Shown here: positions 32,837-40,039 of the stretch, one piece after another
Layout: each line of letters starts with the position of its first letter
Numbering within the stretch: position 1 is the first letter of the stretch
DNA from: Burkholderia sp. E7m39
Lineage (GTDB): Bacteria; Pseudomonadota; Gammaproteobacteria; Burkholderiales; Burkholderiaceae
Direction: 5' to 3'
Assembly (NCBI GenBank): GCA_001319865.1
Contig: BBSL01000430.1
Span: 1-40,039, forward strand
DNA length: 40,039 nucleotides
Made by a program: the position numbers and the translations under genes
The notes under the pieces: model-generated
The model's database searches: none
Seen by the model: only the letters and a program-made list of their open reading frames with translations
What the model was told of the DNA's origin: nothing

Positions 32837-35800
32837 TTACCGGCTGTTCAATTGATCCAGGAGTGCTTGCGCCGTGCGCGAGTCGGCGAGTTCGCTGCCT
32901 TCTCTGACGCCTTCGCAGGCGGGCAACAGCACGGAAAGCGCACTTTCCATATCCCCCGACGATGCCAACTGGCGAGCCAGGCTCACAGCCGCGCGAAGCA
33001 GCGCAGACTGCGCCCCCTGCATTTGCGCAATGACGATCGCCTCGCGCATGCACGCCAGTGCTTCGTCGCGTCGCGCCGGCCAGCGCGCCGCCAGCAATTC
33101 GCCTTTGATTCTCAGCATTTCCGGAAGCTGAAAGCGTCCCCCGTGTTGCGCGACAGCGGCAAGCGCGCGTTCGATCTCGACAAGCCCCGCCTCGGGTTCG
33201 CCCGCGCGGCCGAGCGCTTCGCCCAGCAGCGCATTGAAGTACGGCAGGCCCATTTCGGCGCCCGTCGCACTGATCGCCGCGATGCCGTCGCGCATCCTTC
33301 GAATGCCATCGTCGAGACTGCCCAGTTGCGCGAGCGCGCAGCCAAGCTGGAAAGTCCCTTGCGACAACAGCAAAGGCAAGTCGTACTGCTCGCAAACCGC
33401 GATTTCCTTCTGTGCCCATTGCTTTGCCAATTCCGGCTCGCCGCGCAGAAGATGCGCAAAGCTGGACGTCCAGTAAGCCAGTGCCGTCGTCAGCGGATGA
33501 TCCAGTTCTTGCGCGAGCTGACGTGCACCGTCGCACGTCGACAGCGACTTGTCCGGGTAGCCGCGCAGACATTGCGCGAGCGCGGTGAAGCATCGGCAGC
33601 ACACGCCGGGATCATGTCCGGAGTACTTGAATGTGAGTGCGTGGTCTCGCTCGCGCTCGTATAGCGCCATTCCGCTCGTAGCGTGAAACTCGGCAGTCGC
33701 GTATTCACCCATGAAAAAGCTGTTGGTCCAGAACAGATGATGTGTCTCGATACGAATGCCGCGGTCGTCGGCATGCTCCGCCAGCGCAGTGCAGCGATTG
33801 CCCAGTTCACGCGCGATGGCAGACTCGCCGCGAATCATCCGATATTGCCCTTCGCCTCGCAGCACGGTGAACAGCTCGCTATCGTCTCCTAGCTCCTCGC
33901 ATAGCGCGCGGGCCTGCGTATAGGCGTCGAGCACTTCCGTGGCCGCCCAGCCCTTGGCCGCCATCATGGTGACGCCGAGCACCTTGTGGAGTTCGAGTTC
34001 GTGTCTGAGCAGCGCCGGCGTGCGCGGCAACGTCCGGATGATCGCGAGCCCCTTGTTCACGTGTTCGATTGCCTGCTGAAACGCAGACCGCTGCAGCGCC
34101 TTGCCTGCCGACCGGTATAGGTACACGACAGCCTTGTCCCACAGTTCGCCCGCAAGCGCATGATGAGCGAGACGTTCCACATGCTCGTCCAGACGCTGCG
34201 CATGCAGGCACTCGACGACCTCCACGAGACGCCGATGCACCGAACGTCGGCGCTCCTTGAGCACGCTCGCATAAGCGACGCGATGAGTGAGCGCGTGCTT
34301 GAAGGTGTACTGCCGTTGCGGCAGCAAACGCGTCTGGTAGATGAATTCAGCCGCCTGCAAATCGCCAATCAGATCGAGCACCCTCTCTTGATCGAGTTGC
34401 GCGATCGGCTGCAGCAGATCAATCGAGAACTCGTGTCCGATCACGGCAGCCAGTTGCAGCAGCGTCTTCTGCTGCGCGGACAGACGATCGATCCGCGACG
34501 CAAGGACGGCATGTACCGTCGATGGAATATCGAACGTGTCGATGGTCCGGACCACCTGGTACGCACCCATCTGGCCGACCAGCGCCCCTGCATCGGCCAG
34601 TGCGCGAACCGACTCCTCCAGAAAGAGCGGTGTGCACTCTGTGCCCTCGATCAGGCGTCTGCGCAGCACGCGTAGCTCGCTGGCCTCGCTTGTATCGGTG
34701 GCATCGCCGAGCAGCGAATGCAGCAGTTGCTCTCCGCTGCCGGCGTCGAGATTGTCCACGCGCAGCTGTGAGAAGTAGCTCTTGCCCGACCACGCGTGCC
34801 GATACTCCGGGCGGCAGGTCACGAGCAACAACACCCGCGACGCACCAATGCAGTCGACGAGATGATCGAGCACGGCCTGCGTGCCGTCGTCGTTCCAGTG
34901 CAAATCTTCGACGACGAGAATCAGCGGCGAATTTTCACTGGCGCGCATCACCAGCGCGGCGATGGCCTCAAGCGTATGCTTGCGCCGCTGCGGTGGACTC
35001 GCCTTGTCCCACTGCGGATCTTCAGACGGCAAGTCCAGCAGCGCGGCGAGCGCGGGAAGCGTCGGCGCTAGGGCTGGATCGATCGCACAGATGCCCTGGC
35101 GCAGTCTGTCGGCCACTTCGGCGATCGTATCGCGCTCGACGATGCCGAACCACGACCGCAACAGATTGGCGAACGGCAGATAGATTGCGCTCGTGTCGTG
35201 CGAGATCGTTCCCGTTTCGAGCGTCGTCCACCCGGCCGCGCGCGCCGCGTCGACGAATTCGTGCACGAGCCGGGACTTCCCTACCCCCGGCTCTCCAATC
35301 ACCGCGCACACCTGGCCCGCGCCGCGCGCGGCACGCTCGAGCAGCCACCGCAAATTGGCCATCTCCGCGTCGCGACCGACAAAGCGCGAAAGACTGCGCG
35401 CCGAGCGCGCATTCCAGCGAAGACGCAGCGCGGACTTCGTCTGCAGGATCGAGATCCCAATGGCGGGGGTTGCACCCACGAGCGTTCGCGCGGGAGCGTC
35501 CGCAAGTTCGATGAATCCTTCGGCACTTCGCGCTGTGTCGGCACTCACGCCGATTTCGCCCGCAGCCAGTACGGAATCGATCCGGTTGGCGAATTCGGGC
35601 ACGGCGCCGAGCGCGTCGTAGTGCTGCAAGTGGTCATTGCCGATCGTCCGGACCACGGCCTCGCCGGAATGGATGCCGATCCGCGCCTCCAGCGACGGAG
35701 CGCTGCGTGTCAGCACGGCTTCGCGCATTTCAAGGGCCGCGTAACAGGCGCGCACGGCGTGATCTTCATGTGCGACGGGCGCGCCGAACAGCGCGGTCAT

Positions 35801-36796
35801 GCCATCGCTTCGCAGCTGCGTGACGAGACCGCCGAAACGCTGGACGACCTCGATCATGGCCTTCAGTACCGGGTCGATGCGTCCAAGCGCGATCTCGGGA
35901 TCGCTGGCATCGCTGGCGTCGCTGGCGTCGATCGGTTCGCGCACACGCACGCACAGCACGCTCAGCTGCTTTCGCTCCGCCGGCAATTCTCGTCCGCTCG
36001 ACGTGCGCTCTGCCTCTTGCGCTGTATTGCCGGCAGACCGGGCCGGTGTCTGAGGCACCCCGCGCGGAACTGACTCATGCTGGATGCGCGCGGCCAGGCG
36101 TTGCGTGCTCTCGGCGGGGGCGATGCCGAGTTCGGCATTGAGCACCCGCACGCATTCCTGATACTGCCGCACAGCGGCATCCCGGCGCCCTGTCCTCGCA
36201 TAGAGCCTCATGAGCGCGGCGTGTGCCCACTCGAGCAACGGGTCGACAATCAGCGCTTTGCTCGCAGTCTCAATCGCCCGGTCCCATTCGTCAGATTGTT
36301 CATACAGGCCCGCGAGTTCGGCGAAAACCTCCATCGCGCGTTCGTGATACCAGCGACGCTCTACGGTCATCCACTGTTCAAACGAGTCCTCGCGCAGGCC
36401 GAAGCCGTCCAGCAACGCACCGCGGTAAAGCGAAACGGCCTGTTTCAACGAATCGGCAGAGCGCTGGCTCGCGAGATGGACGAACTGCAGCGCGTCGACC
36501 TCGACGAGGTGGGCATCGAGCCAGATGGCATCCGTTTCGGCATTCAGCAGCGGCGCGTCCGGCAGGAGTCGGCGCAAACTCGACAGGGTCTGCCGCAAGC
36601 TGGCTCTCGCCTGCTCGTCGGCGCTGCGGTCCCAGAACACGCTGGCGAGCTGTTCGCGCGTGCGCAGCATGCCCGGCGACAGCGCGAGGTACGCAAGGAC
36701 AGCCCTGCTTTTCCTTGTAGGAAATTCCAGCGGCGCGTGCGTCCCGGCAAGCTGAATGTGCAAGCCGCCGAGGACTTGGATCGTAAGCCGGGCCAT
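32837..36796 (-). CDS. Giant SARP/BTAD-cyclase-like-AAA-TPR transcriptional regulator
   Basis: A 1319-residue protein. In order: winged HTH of SARP/OmpR type (about 1-90, FPTRKSRAVLAYLALSPG), bacterial transcriptional activation domain with TPR-like helices (95-245), class III cyclase-like domain (about 270-435), AAA ATPase with Walker A GEPGVGKS (501-508) and Walker B LILVVEDLHWND (625-636), and TPR-like C-terminus (about 830-1319). The cyclase part looks inactive: the first metal Asp (usually FADLVGS) reads CVRVREP and the NLAAR motif reads EFANR. I set the start at ATG 36796; a GTG at 36817 is possible. It diverges from the diiron oxygenase gene and may activate it. Confidence 0.87.
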   Translation of the reverse strand: MARLTIQVLGGLHIQLAGTHAPLEFPTRKSRAVLAYLALSPGMLRTREQLASVFWDRSADEQARASLRQTLSSLRRLLPDAPLLNAETDAIWLDAHLVEVDALQFVHLASQRSADSLKQAVSLYRGALLDGFGLREDSFEQWMTVERRWYHERAMEVFAELAGLYEQSDEWDRAIETASKALIVDPLLEWAHAALMRLYARTGRRDAAVRQYQECVRVLNAELGIAPAESTQRLAARIQHESVPRGVPQTPARSAGNTAQEAERTSSGRELPAERKQLSVLCVRVREPIDASDASDASDPEIALGRIDPVLKAMIEVVQRFGGLVTQLRSDGMTALFGAPVAHEDHAVRACYAALEMREAVLTRSAPSLEARIGIHSGEAVVRTIGNDHLQHYDALGAVPEFANRIDSVLAAGEIGVSADTARSAEGFIELADAPARTLVGATPAIGISILQTKSALRLRWNARSARSLSRFVGRDAEMANLRWLLERAARGAGQVCAVIGEPGVGKSRLVHEFVDAARAAGWTTLETGTISHDTSAIYLPFANLLRSWFGIVERDTIAEVADRLRQGICAIDPALAPTLPALAALLDLPSEDPQWDKASPPQRRKHTLEAIAALVMRASENSPLILVVEDLHWNDDGTQAVLDHLVDCIGASRVLLLVTCRPEYRHAWSGKSYFSQLRVDNLDAGSGEQLLHSLLGDATDTSEASELRVLRRRLIEGTECTPLFLEESVRALADAGALVGQMGAYQVVRTIDTFDIPSTVHAVLASRIDRLSAQQKTLLQLAAVIGHEFSIDLLQPIAQLDQERVLDLIGDLQAAEFIYQTRLLPQRQYTFKHALTHRVAYASVLKERRRSVHRRLVEVVECLHAQRLDEHVERLAHHALAGELWDKAVVYLYRSAGKALQRSAFQQAIEHVNKGLAIIRTLPRTPALLRHELELHKVLGVTMMAAKGWAATEVLDAYTQARALCEELGDDSELFTVLRGEGQYRMIRGESAIARELGNRCTALAEHADDRGIRIETHHLFWTNSFFMGEYATAEFHATSGMALYERERDHALTFKYSGHDPGVCCRCFTALAQCLRGYPDKSLSTCDGARQLAQELDHPLTTALAYWTSSFAHLLRGEPELAKQWAQKEIAVCEQYDLPLLLSQGTFQLGCALAQLGSLDDGIRRMRDGIAAISATGAEMGLPYFNALLGEALGRAGEPEAGLVEIERALAAVAQHGGRFQLPEMLRIKGELLAARWPARRDEALACMREAIVIAQMQGAQSALLRAAVSLARQLASSGDMESALSVLLPACEGVREGSELADSRTAQALLDQLNSR
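35901..35927. repeat. Three-copy 9-bp tandem repeat inside the large regulator
   Basis: TCGCTGGCA (35901-35909), TCGCTGGCG (35910-35918) and TCGCTGGCG (35919-35927) encode the DAS-DAS-DAS run in the cyclase-like domain, right after its lost first metal site. In-frame slippage would change length by 3 residues without a frameshift. Confidence 0.8.
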
Positions 36797-37051
36797 GTCA
36801 TGCGCGAAATGGGACACCTGACAAACAGTTTACCCCGCGCGGCACGCGTGATCGGACCTCGCGAGCATTCTTTTTGACGACGTTTTTACGCTGCCGGGCG
36901 CGCTGTTGACGGTTCCATGACGTTCGTCGACGACAGTAAAGGCGTGACGATGCCTCAAGCCCGGTCCGGCAACACGTTCAACGGCCCGGACATGCCAGGT
37001 GGCAGCGGCACATGAGACCTGAGGTACATCACGATTGAAGGAGTTGTTTCA

Positions 37052-37993
37052 ATGGAAACCATGATCGAAGAGCAATCGCTCGAAACCAATCGCTACGCCA
37101 AATGTATTGCCGCATCCAGGCGCGTGCGCTGGGATATCGACCGGGACGTCATCCGCGGCCGGAGCTTCGACTTCACGAAGAAATTCTTGCCGGACGCCCT
37201 GTCGAAAGTCGATTCCCTCGCGCTCGTCAGTCCCGACGAGCGGCGTCTGCTCAGTCAGATCCAGGGGCGCACTTACGCGAACATGTTCGGTCTCGTCGAG
37301 CGCTTCATTGCAGCGAAGGTACTCGATATGAGCGGTCCGTACCGTCTTGGCGATCAGATCGCGCTCGAAGCACTGGTCCGGTTCAGCGATGAAGAAATCA
37401 AGCATCAGGAACTCTTTCGCCGCATCGAGCAGATGTGCGCGCAAGGCATGCCGGCCGGCTACGCATTCCTGCCGGAAGCGAACAGCGTCGCCTCGTACGT
37501 GCTCGCGAAGTCCACGTGGGCCGTGCTCGCGCTGACCTGTCATATCGAACTGTTCGTGCTTGCGCATTATCGAGGGAGCATCGATGGCGACATGAACTCG
37601 TCCGAGCTCTGGAAGGATGTCTTTCTTTATCACTGGCGTGAGGAGTCGCAGCATGCCATCCTCGACGAACTCGAATGGCAGCGCGAAGACGCAAAGCTCT
37701 CACCTGACGAGCGTGACAAGGCAGTCGACGATCTGATCGAACTGGTCGGCGCCATTGACGGCATGCTGCAAACGCAGGCGCATGCGGATGCCAGCTACTT
37801 TTCCGCGATCTGCGGACGGTCCCTCACGATGACGGAAGAAGACGCCGTGCGCAACAGCCTGCTTGCCGCCTACAGGTGGCAATACATCCTCTCCGGTGTG
37901 CAGGAACCGCGCTTCAGCCGGGCACTCAACAGCATGATCACTGAAAATCAGGCGGCCCGGATCGCAATGGCGATGGCGCCCATCATGATGTAG
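37052..37993 (+). CDS. AurF-like diiron oxygenase
   Basis: A 313-residue all-helical protein. Candidate iron ligands are Glu83 (LVERF), Glu115 and His118 (EEIKH), Glu166 (HIELF), His194, Glu198 and His201 (HWREESQH). Their order and spacing (32, 3, 48, 28, 4, 3) follow the seven-ligand pattern I recall for AurF, the p-aminobenzoate N-oxygenase (E101, E136, H139, E196, H223, E227, H230). This family oxidises amines or C-H bonds using O2. ATG 37052 has AAGGAG 8 bases upstream. It lies opposite the giant regulator and before a reductase-like gene that may feed it electrons. The substrate is unknown; no biosynthetic genes (PKS/NRPS) are nearby. Confidence 0.75.
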   Translation: METMIEEQSLETNRYAKCIAASRRVRWDIDRDVIRGRSFDFTKKFLPDALSKVDSLALVSPDERRLLSQIQGRTYANMFGLVERFIAAKVLDMSGPYRLGDQIALEALVRFSDEEIKHQELFRRIEQMCAQGMPAGYAFLPEANSVASYVLAKSTWAVLALTCHIELFVLAHYRGSIDGDMNSSELWKDVFLYHWREESQHAILDELEWQREDAKLSPDERDKAVDDLIELVGAIDGMLQTQAHADASYFSAICGRSLTMTEEDAVRNSLLAAYRWQYILSGVQEPRFSRALNSMITENQAARIAMAMAPIMM

Positions 37994-38000
37994 CGCGAGA

Positions 38001-38040
38001 GAGCCGGCGCCGACATCGCGAGATGTCCGGCGTCCGGCTC
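38001..38040 (+). terminator. Long imperfect hairpin after the diiron oxygenase gene
   Basis: The arms 38001-38017 and 38022-38040 pair over 17 bp with two single-base bulges and a 4-base loop, 8 bp after the stop codon. There is no T-tract, so it may be a factor-dependent or partial terminator, or protect the mRNA end. Confidence 0.5.
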
Positions 38041-38250
38041 GGGCCGCTGGAAATAGCATGACAGCAGCAGCTTAAACAGAAAGTACGCTCTGAAAATACC
38101 AGCGTTGCACTAATCGCTCAAAGCCTTTAACCGCGCGGGTTTCCGCACGCAATCATCGCTGCCCGTTCACGACTGCTCGCCATCACTGTCCATCCTTGAC
38201 ACCGTATCGGCTAGAGTTCCATCTGAGATGCAGGTCCTATTGGAGACAAC

Positions 38251-38955
38251 ATGCGCGACAATCTGATTCCCGTCATCGTTAGCAGGAAATGGCAAATCGC
38301 CAACGGATACCATGCCGTTGAACTTCGAACGACGTCCAGATCGGCGCTTCCGCCGTATAACGACGGATCGTGTGTCACGCTGTGCGTGAATAGCACCGGC
38401 GATAGCGAAAGAATTTATCCCTTGCTTGGTGTGTCGTCCCTGTCGGATGGTTACGTAGTCGGCGCAAGACAGGAAAGCGATGACAAAACCGATAGTCCGC
38501 TATCGCCGTTTCTGTTGAATGAACGAGACGAAGTATTTGTCGGCGCTCCCAAAAGCCCACCGACGATTCTGGACAATTGCGCGCGCTCTATCCTGTTTGC
38601 CGGCGGCATAGGCGCGGCATCGATCGCGGGAATCGCGAAGCGGCTTGCATCAGCGGGCCAGAGGTTCGAGGTGCACAACTTCGCCCGATCGGCCGACCGC
38701 GCAGTTCTCCGCGAAGATCTCGACGCGCTTCGAAGTCACGGCAAGGTCTCCCACTATTTCGGCCTGTCCGACGATCTGTTCGCGCAAAAGAGTGCCCATG
38801 CGATGAGTCCAACGCACGCCAACACACAGATTTACTGCAGCGGCCCCCCTGCTTTTATGGACCTTATCGAGCGTCAGGCCCGCGAATGGGTGTACGCAGC
38901 GAACATTCATAAAATTGCCCTTGGCGATCAAACGGCATGTTCGGCGACAGCGTGA
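38251..38955 (+). CDS. Ferredoxin-reductase-like flavoprotein lacking the C-terminal ferredoxin domain
   Basis: A 234-residue protein related to phthalate-dioxygenase-reductase-type oxidoreductases. It has an N-terminal FMN/FAD barrel (about 1-105) in which the RxYS flavin motif reads RIYP (54-57), and an NAD-binding part with ILFAGGIGAASIAGIAKRL (GGIG at 118-121) and IYCSGPPAFMD (194-204). Family members then continue with a [2Fe-2S] plant-type ferredoxin of about 85 residues; this one ends soon after. ATG 38251 has GGAG 6 bases upstream. It may be the electron donor of the upstream diiron oxygenase, 257 bp away on the same strand, via a direct flavin or an unlinked ferredoxin. Confidence 0.78.
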   Translation: MRDNLIPVIVSRKWQIANGYHAVELRTTSRSALPPYNDGSCVTLCVNSTGDSERIYPLLGVSSLSDGYVVGARQESDDKTDSPLSPFLLNERDEVFVGAPKSPPTILDNCARSILFAGGIGAASIAGIAKRLASAGQRFEVHNFARSADRAVLREDLDALRSHGKVSHYFGLSDDLFAQKSAHAMSPTHANTQIYCSGPPAFMDLIERQAREWVYAANIHKIALGDQTACSATA

Positions 38956-39067
38956 AGGCGCGATGAGTGAGGGAGGTGAGCTTCCAACTTGCATCGACCG
39001 ACAGCAGATTCGCCTCAGATGCGTGCGCGCAGTAACATGAGGTTCTCTCTCTATCGGAAATACCTCG

Positions 39068-39535
39068 ATGCAAGTGCTAGTGGATGCAGACGCCTGTCCG
39101 GTTGTCGTCAAGGAGATGCTGTTTCGGGCCGCGCGGCGTGTCGAAGTGTGCGTCACGCTGGTCGCGAATCAGTATTTGCGCACGCCGCCGTCCCCCTTTA
39201 TCAAAGCACTACAGGTGCCCGCCGGCTTCGACTCCGCCGATAACCGCATCGTCGAACTGGTCGCAAACGGCGACCTCGTGATTACGGCGGACATACCGCT
39301 GGCCGCCGCCGCGCTCGACAAGGGTGCACATGTGCTCGATCCGCGCGGAAGCTGGTTTAGCCGTGACAATATCCAGGAGCGCCTGACGATGCGCGATGTG
39401 ATGGATCAGCTTCGCAGTTCGGGCATAGAAACGGGCGGCCCCTCACCTTATAGCGCGATCGACAGCAAGGCGTTCGCGGCACAACTGGACCGCTTCCTCG
39501 CGCGCCATCGTGCGTCGTCAGGCGGGACCGCCTGA
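39068..39535 (+). CDS. yaiI: YaiI/YqxD family protein (UPF0178, DUF188)
   Basis: A 155-residue protein that matches UPF0178 from end to end: start VLVDADACPVVVKEMLFRAA, middle GFDSADNRIVELVANGDLVITADIPLAAAALDKGA, and RGSWFSRDNIQERLTMRDVMDQLR. The acidic residues (Asp6, Asp8, and the SADNRIVE and TADIPLA aspartates) resemble a PIN-like nuclease site, but no function is established. Its end lies 4 bp from the end of the convergent isomerase gene. It is a widespread housekeeping-type gene and does not appear tied to the oxygenase genes. Confidence 0.93.
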   Translation: MQVLVDADACPVVVKEMLFRAARRVEVCVTLVANQYLRTPPSPFIKALQVPAGFDSADNRIVELVANGDLVITADIPLAAAALDKGAHVLDPRGSWFSRDNIQERLTMRDVMDQLRSSGIETGGPSPYSAIDSKAFAAQLDRFLARHRASSGGTA

Positions 39536-39539
39536 AGCC

Positions 39540-40039
39540 TTAAAATTTCCCGGACAAGAGATAGCCGGCGTTCGGCACCTGAGCCTTCAGTCCAAGCGTC
39601 TTCAGGATGCGATAAACAGTGGAGACTGCCGCCGACAGAACCGGCTTGCCGAGACGATCTTCAACGGCCTGGATGGCCGGCAACGACGGCATTTGCACGC
39701 ATGCCGACAGCACGACGGCATCGGCGTTGCTGATGTCCAGCCGGTCGGCGTGAGCAATCAGATTCATCGGATCGAGACGGCCGACGGCCAGATTGTCGGA
39801 CACTTCAAGGCTCATCGAATCCGTGACTTCGATGTCCTCGCTCTGAATGTAGTCGACAACCTGCTGCGTCAGCGGCTTCATGTACGGCGTGATGATAGCG
39901 ACGCGCTTGAAGCCCATCGTCTTCACGCCTTCGATCAGCGCACCCGCCGAACTGATGATCGGCGTCGGCGCGTTGTTGCTTTCGACCGCCTTCTGCAACC
40001 GCGCTTCGGACACGCGGTGATAGCCCGCGCCCTGGCACA
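39540..40039 (-). CDS. Maleate isomerase/Asp-Glu racemase family protein (C-terminal part, cut by window edge)
   Basis: About 166 C-terminal residues are visible; the frame is open to the right edge (…CQGAGYHRVSEARLQK). The fold is that of the Asp/Glu racemase superfamily, with the second catalytic Cys in VVLSACVQMPSLPA and a first one expected near the visible QGAGYH motif, as in maleate cis-trans isomerase. IISSAGALIEGVKTMGFKRVAIITPYMKPL is also typical of that branch. Members interconvert maleate and fumarate (nicotinate and other catabolic routes) or decarboxylate arylmalonates. Its end is 4 bp from yaiI. Neighbours that would fix the pathway lie outside the window. Confidence 0.85.
   Translation of the reverse strand, partial: CQGAGYHRVSEARLQKAVESNNAPTPIISSAGALIEGVKTMGFKRVAIITPYMKPLTQQVVDYIQSEDIEVTDSMSLEVSDNLAVGRLDPMNLIAHADRLDISNADAVVLSACVQMPSLPAIQAVEDRLGKPVLSAAVSTVYRILKTLGLKAQVPNAGYLLSGKF

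Noticed and set aside
38196..38224. TTGACA that might be the -35 of a promoter for the reductase gene
   Set aside because: No acceptable -10 hexamer at 16-18 bp spacing, so a sigma-70 promoter is not supported.

Overview
The window is a high-GC, densely packed stretch of proteobacterial chromosome. Its protein style, long co-directional catabolic operons, many start-stop overlaps (ATGA) and accessory sugar-acid and CoA-ester genes suggest a Burkholderiaceae member (Paraburkholderia/Caballeronia/Burkholderia-like). This is an inference; there is no rRNA or other taxonomic marker. I saw no tRNA, rRNA, insertion sequence, phage gene or CRISPR array.

Region A (1-17.9 kb) is a large CoA-ester catabolic locus in two convergent arms that meet at a hairpin near 3.68 kb. 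The plus arm holds the end of a CaiB/BaiF CoA-transferase, a flavin reductase-like protein, an SMP-30 lactonase, a thiolase-fold protein and its Zn-ribbon/OB-fold (DUF35) partner. The minus arm, read from 17.8 kb down to 3.7 kb, holds two CaiB/BaiF CoA-transferases, a second thiolase-fold/DUF35 pair, an MFS carrier, an amidohydrolase, an MBL-fold hydrolase, a full Liv-type ABC importer (binding protein, two permeases, two ATPases) and a split DhaK/DhaL ketose kinase. Both thiolase-fold proteins lack the nucleophilic cysteine, as Ltp-type retro-aldolases do. The set can be read as import, lactone/ester opening, CoA activation, retro-aldol cleavage and phosphorylation of a released small ketose. 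The substrate is unknown.

Region B (18.1-24.8 kb) holds sugar-acid genes: an altronate/galactarate-type dehydratase (divergent from region A), a LuxR remnant, an FAH-fold protein next to an IlvD/Edd dehydratase (a pair resembling the Caulobacter Weimberg enzymes XylX/XylD), and a divergent sugar-acid MFS carrier. The last intergenic region carries three near-identical LacI-type palindromes. A strong rho-independent terminator closes the MFS gene. Two small membrane or lipoprotein genes follow (25.0-25.8 kb).

Region C (26-31.8 kb) is a minus-strand operon: HMG-CoA-lyase-type enzyme, CaiB/BaiF CoA-transferase, MFS carrier and Tat-exported amidohydrolase. A divergent IclR regulator sits across an intergenic region with clear GTTCTAT/ATAGAAC inverted repeats. 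Its logic parallels region A but uses a different C-C lyase.

Region D (31.9-40 kb) holds a DUF3047 exported protein, a 1319-residue SARP/BTAD-degenerate cyclase-AAA-TPR regulator, and a divergently placed diiron oxygenase with all seven ligands of the AurF pattern. A ferredoxin-reductase-like protein lacking the ferredoxin domain follows. This looks like a small, uncharacterised oxygenase system. A YaiI-family protein and the end of a maleate isomerase/Asp-Glu racemase family gene finish the window.
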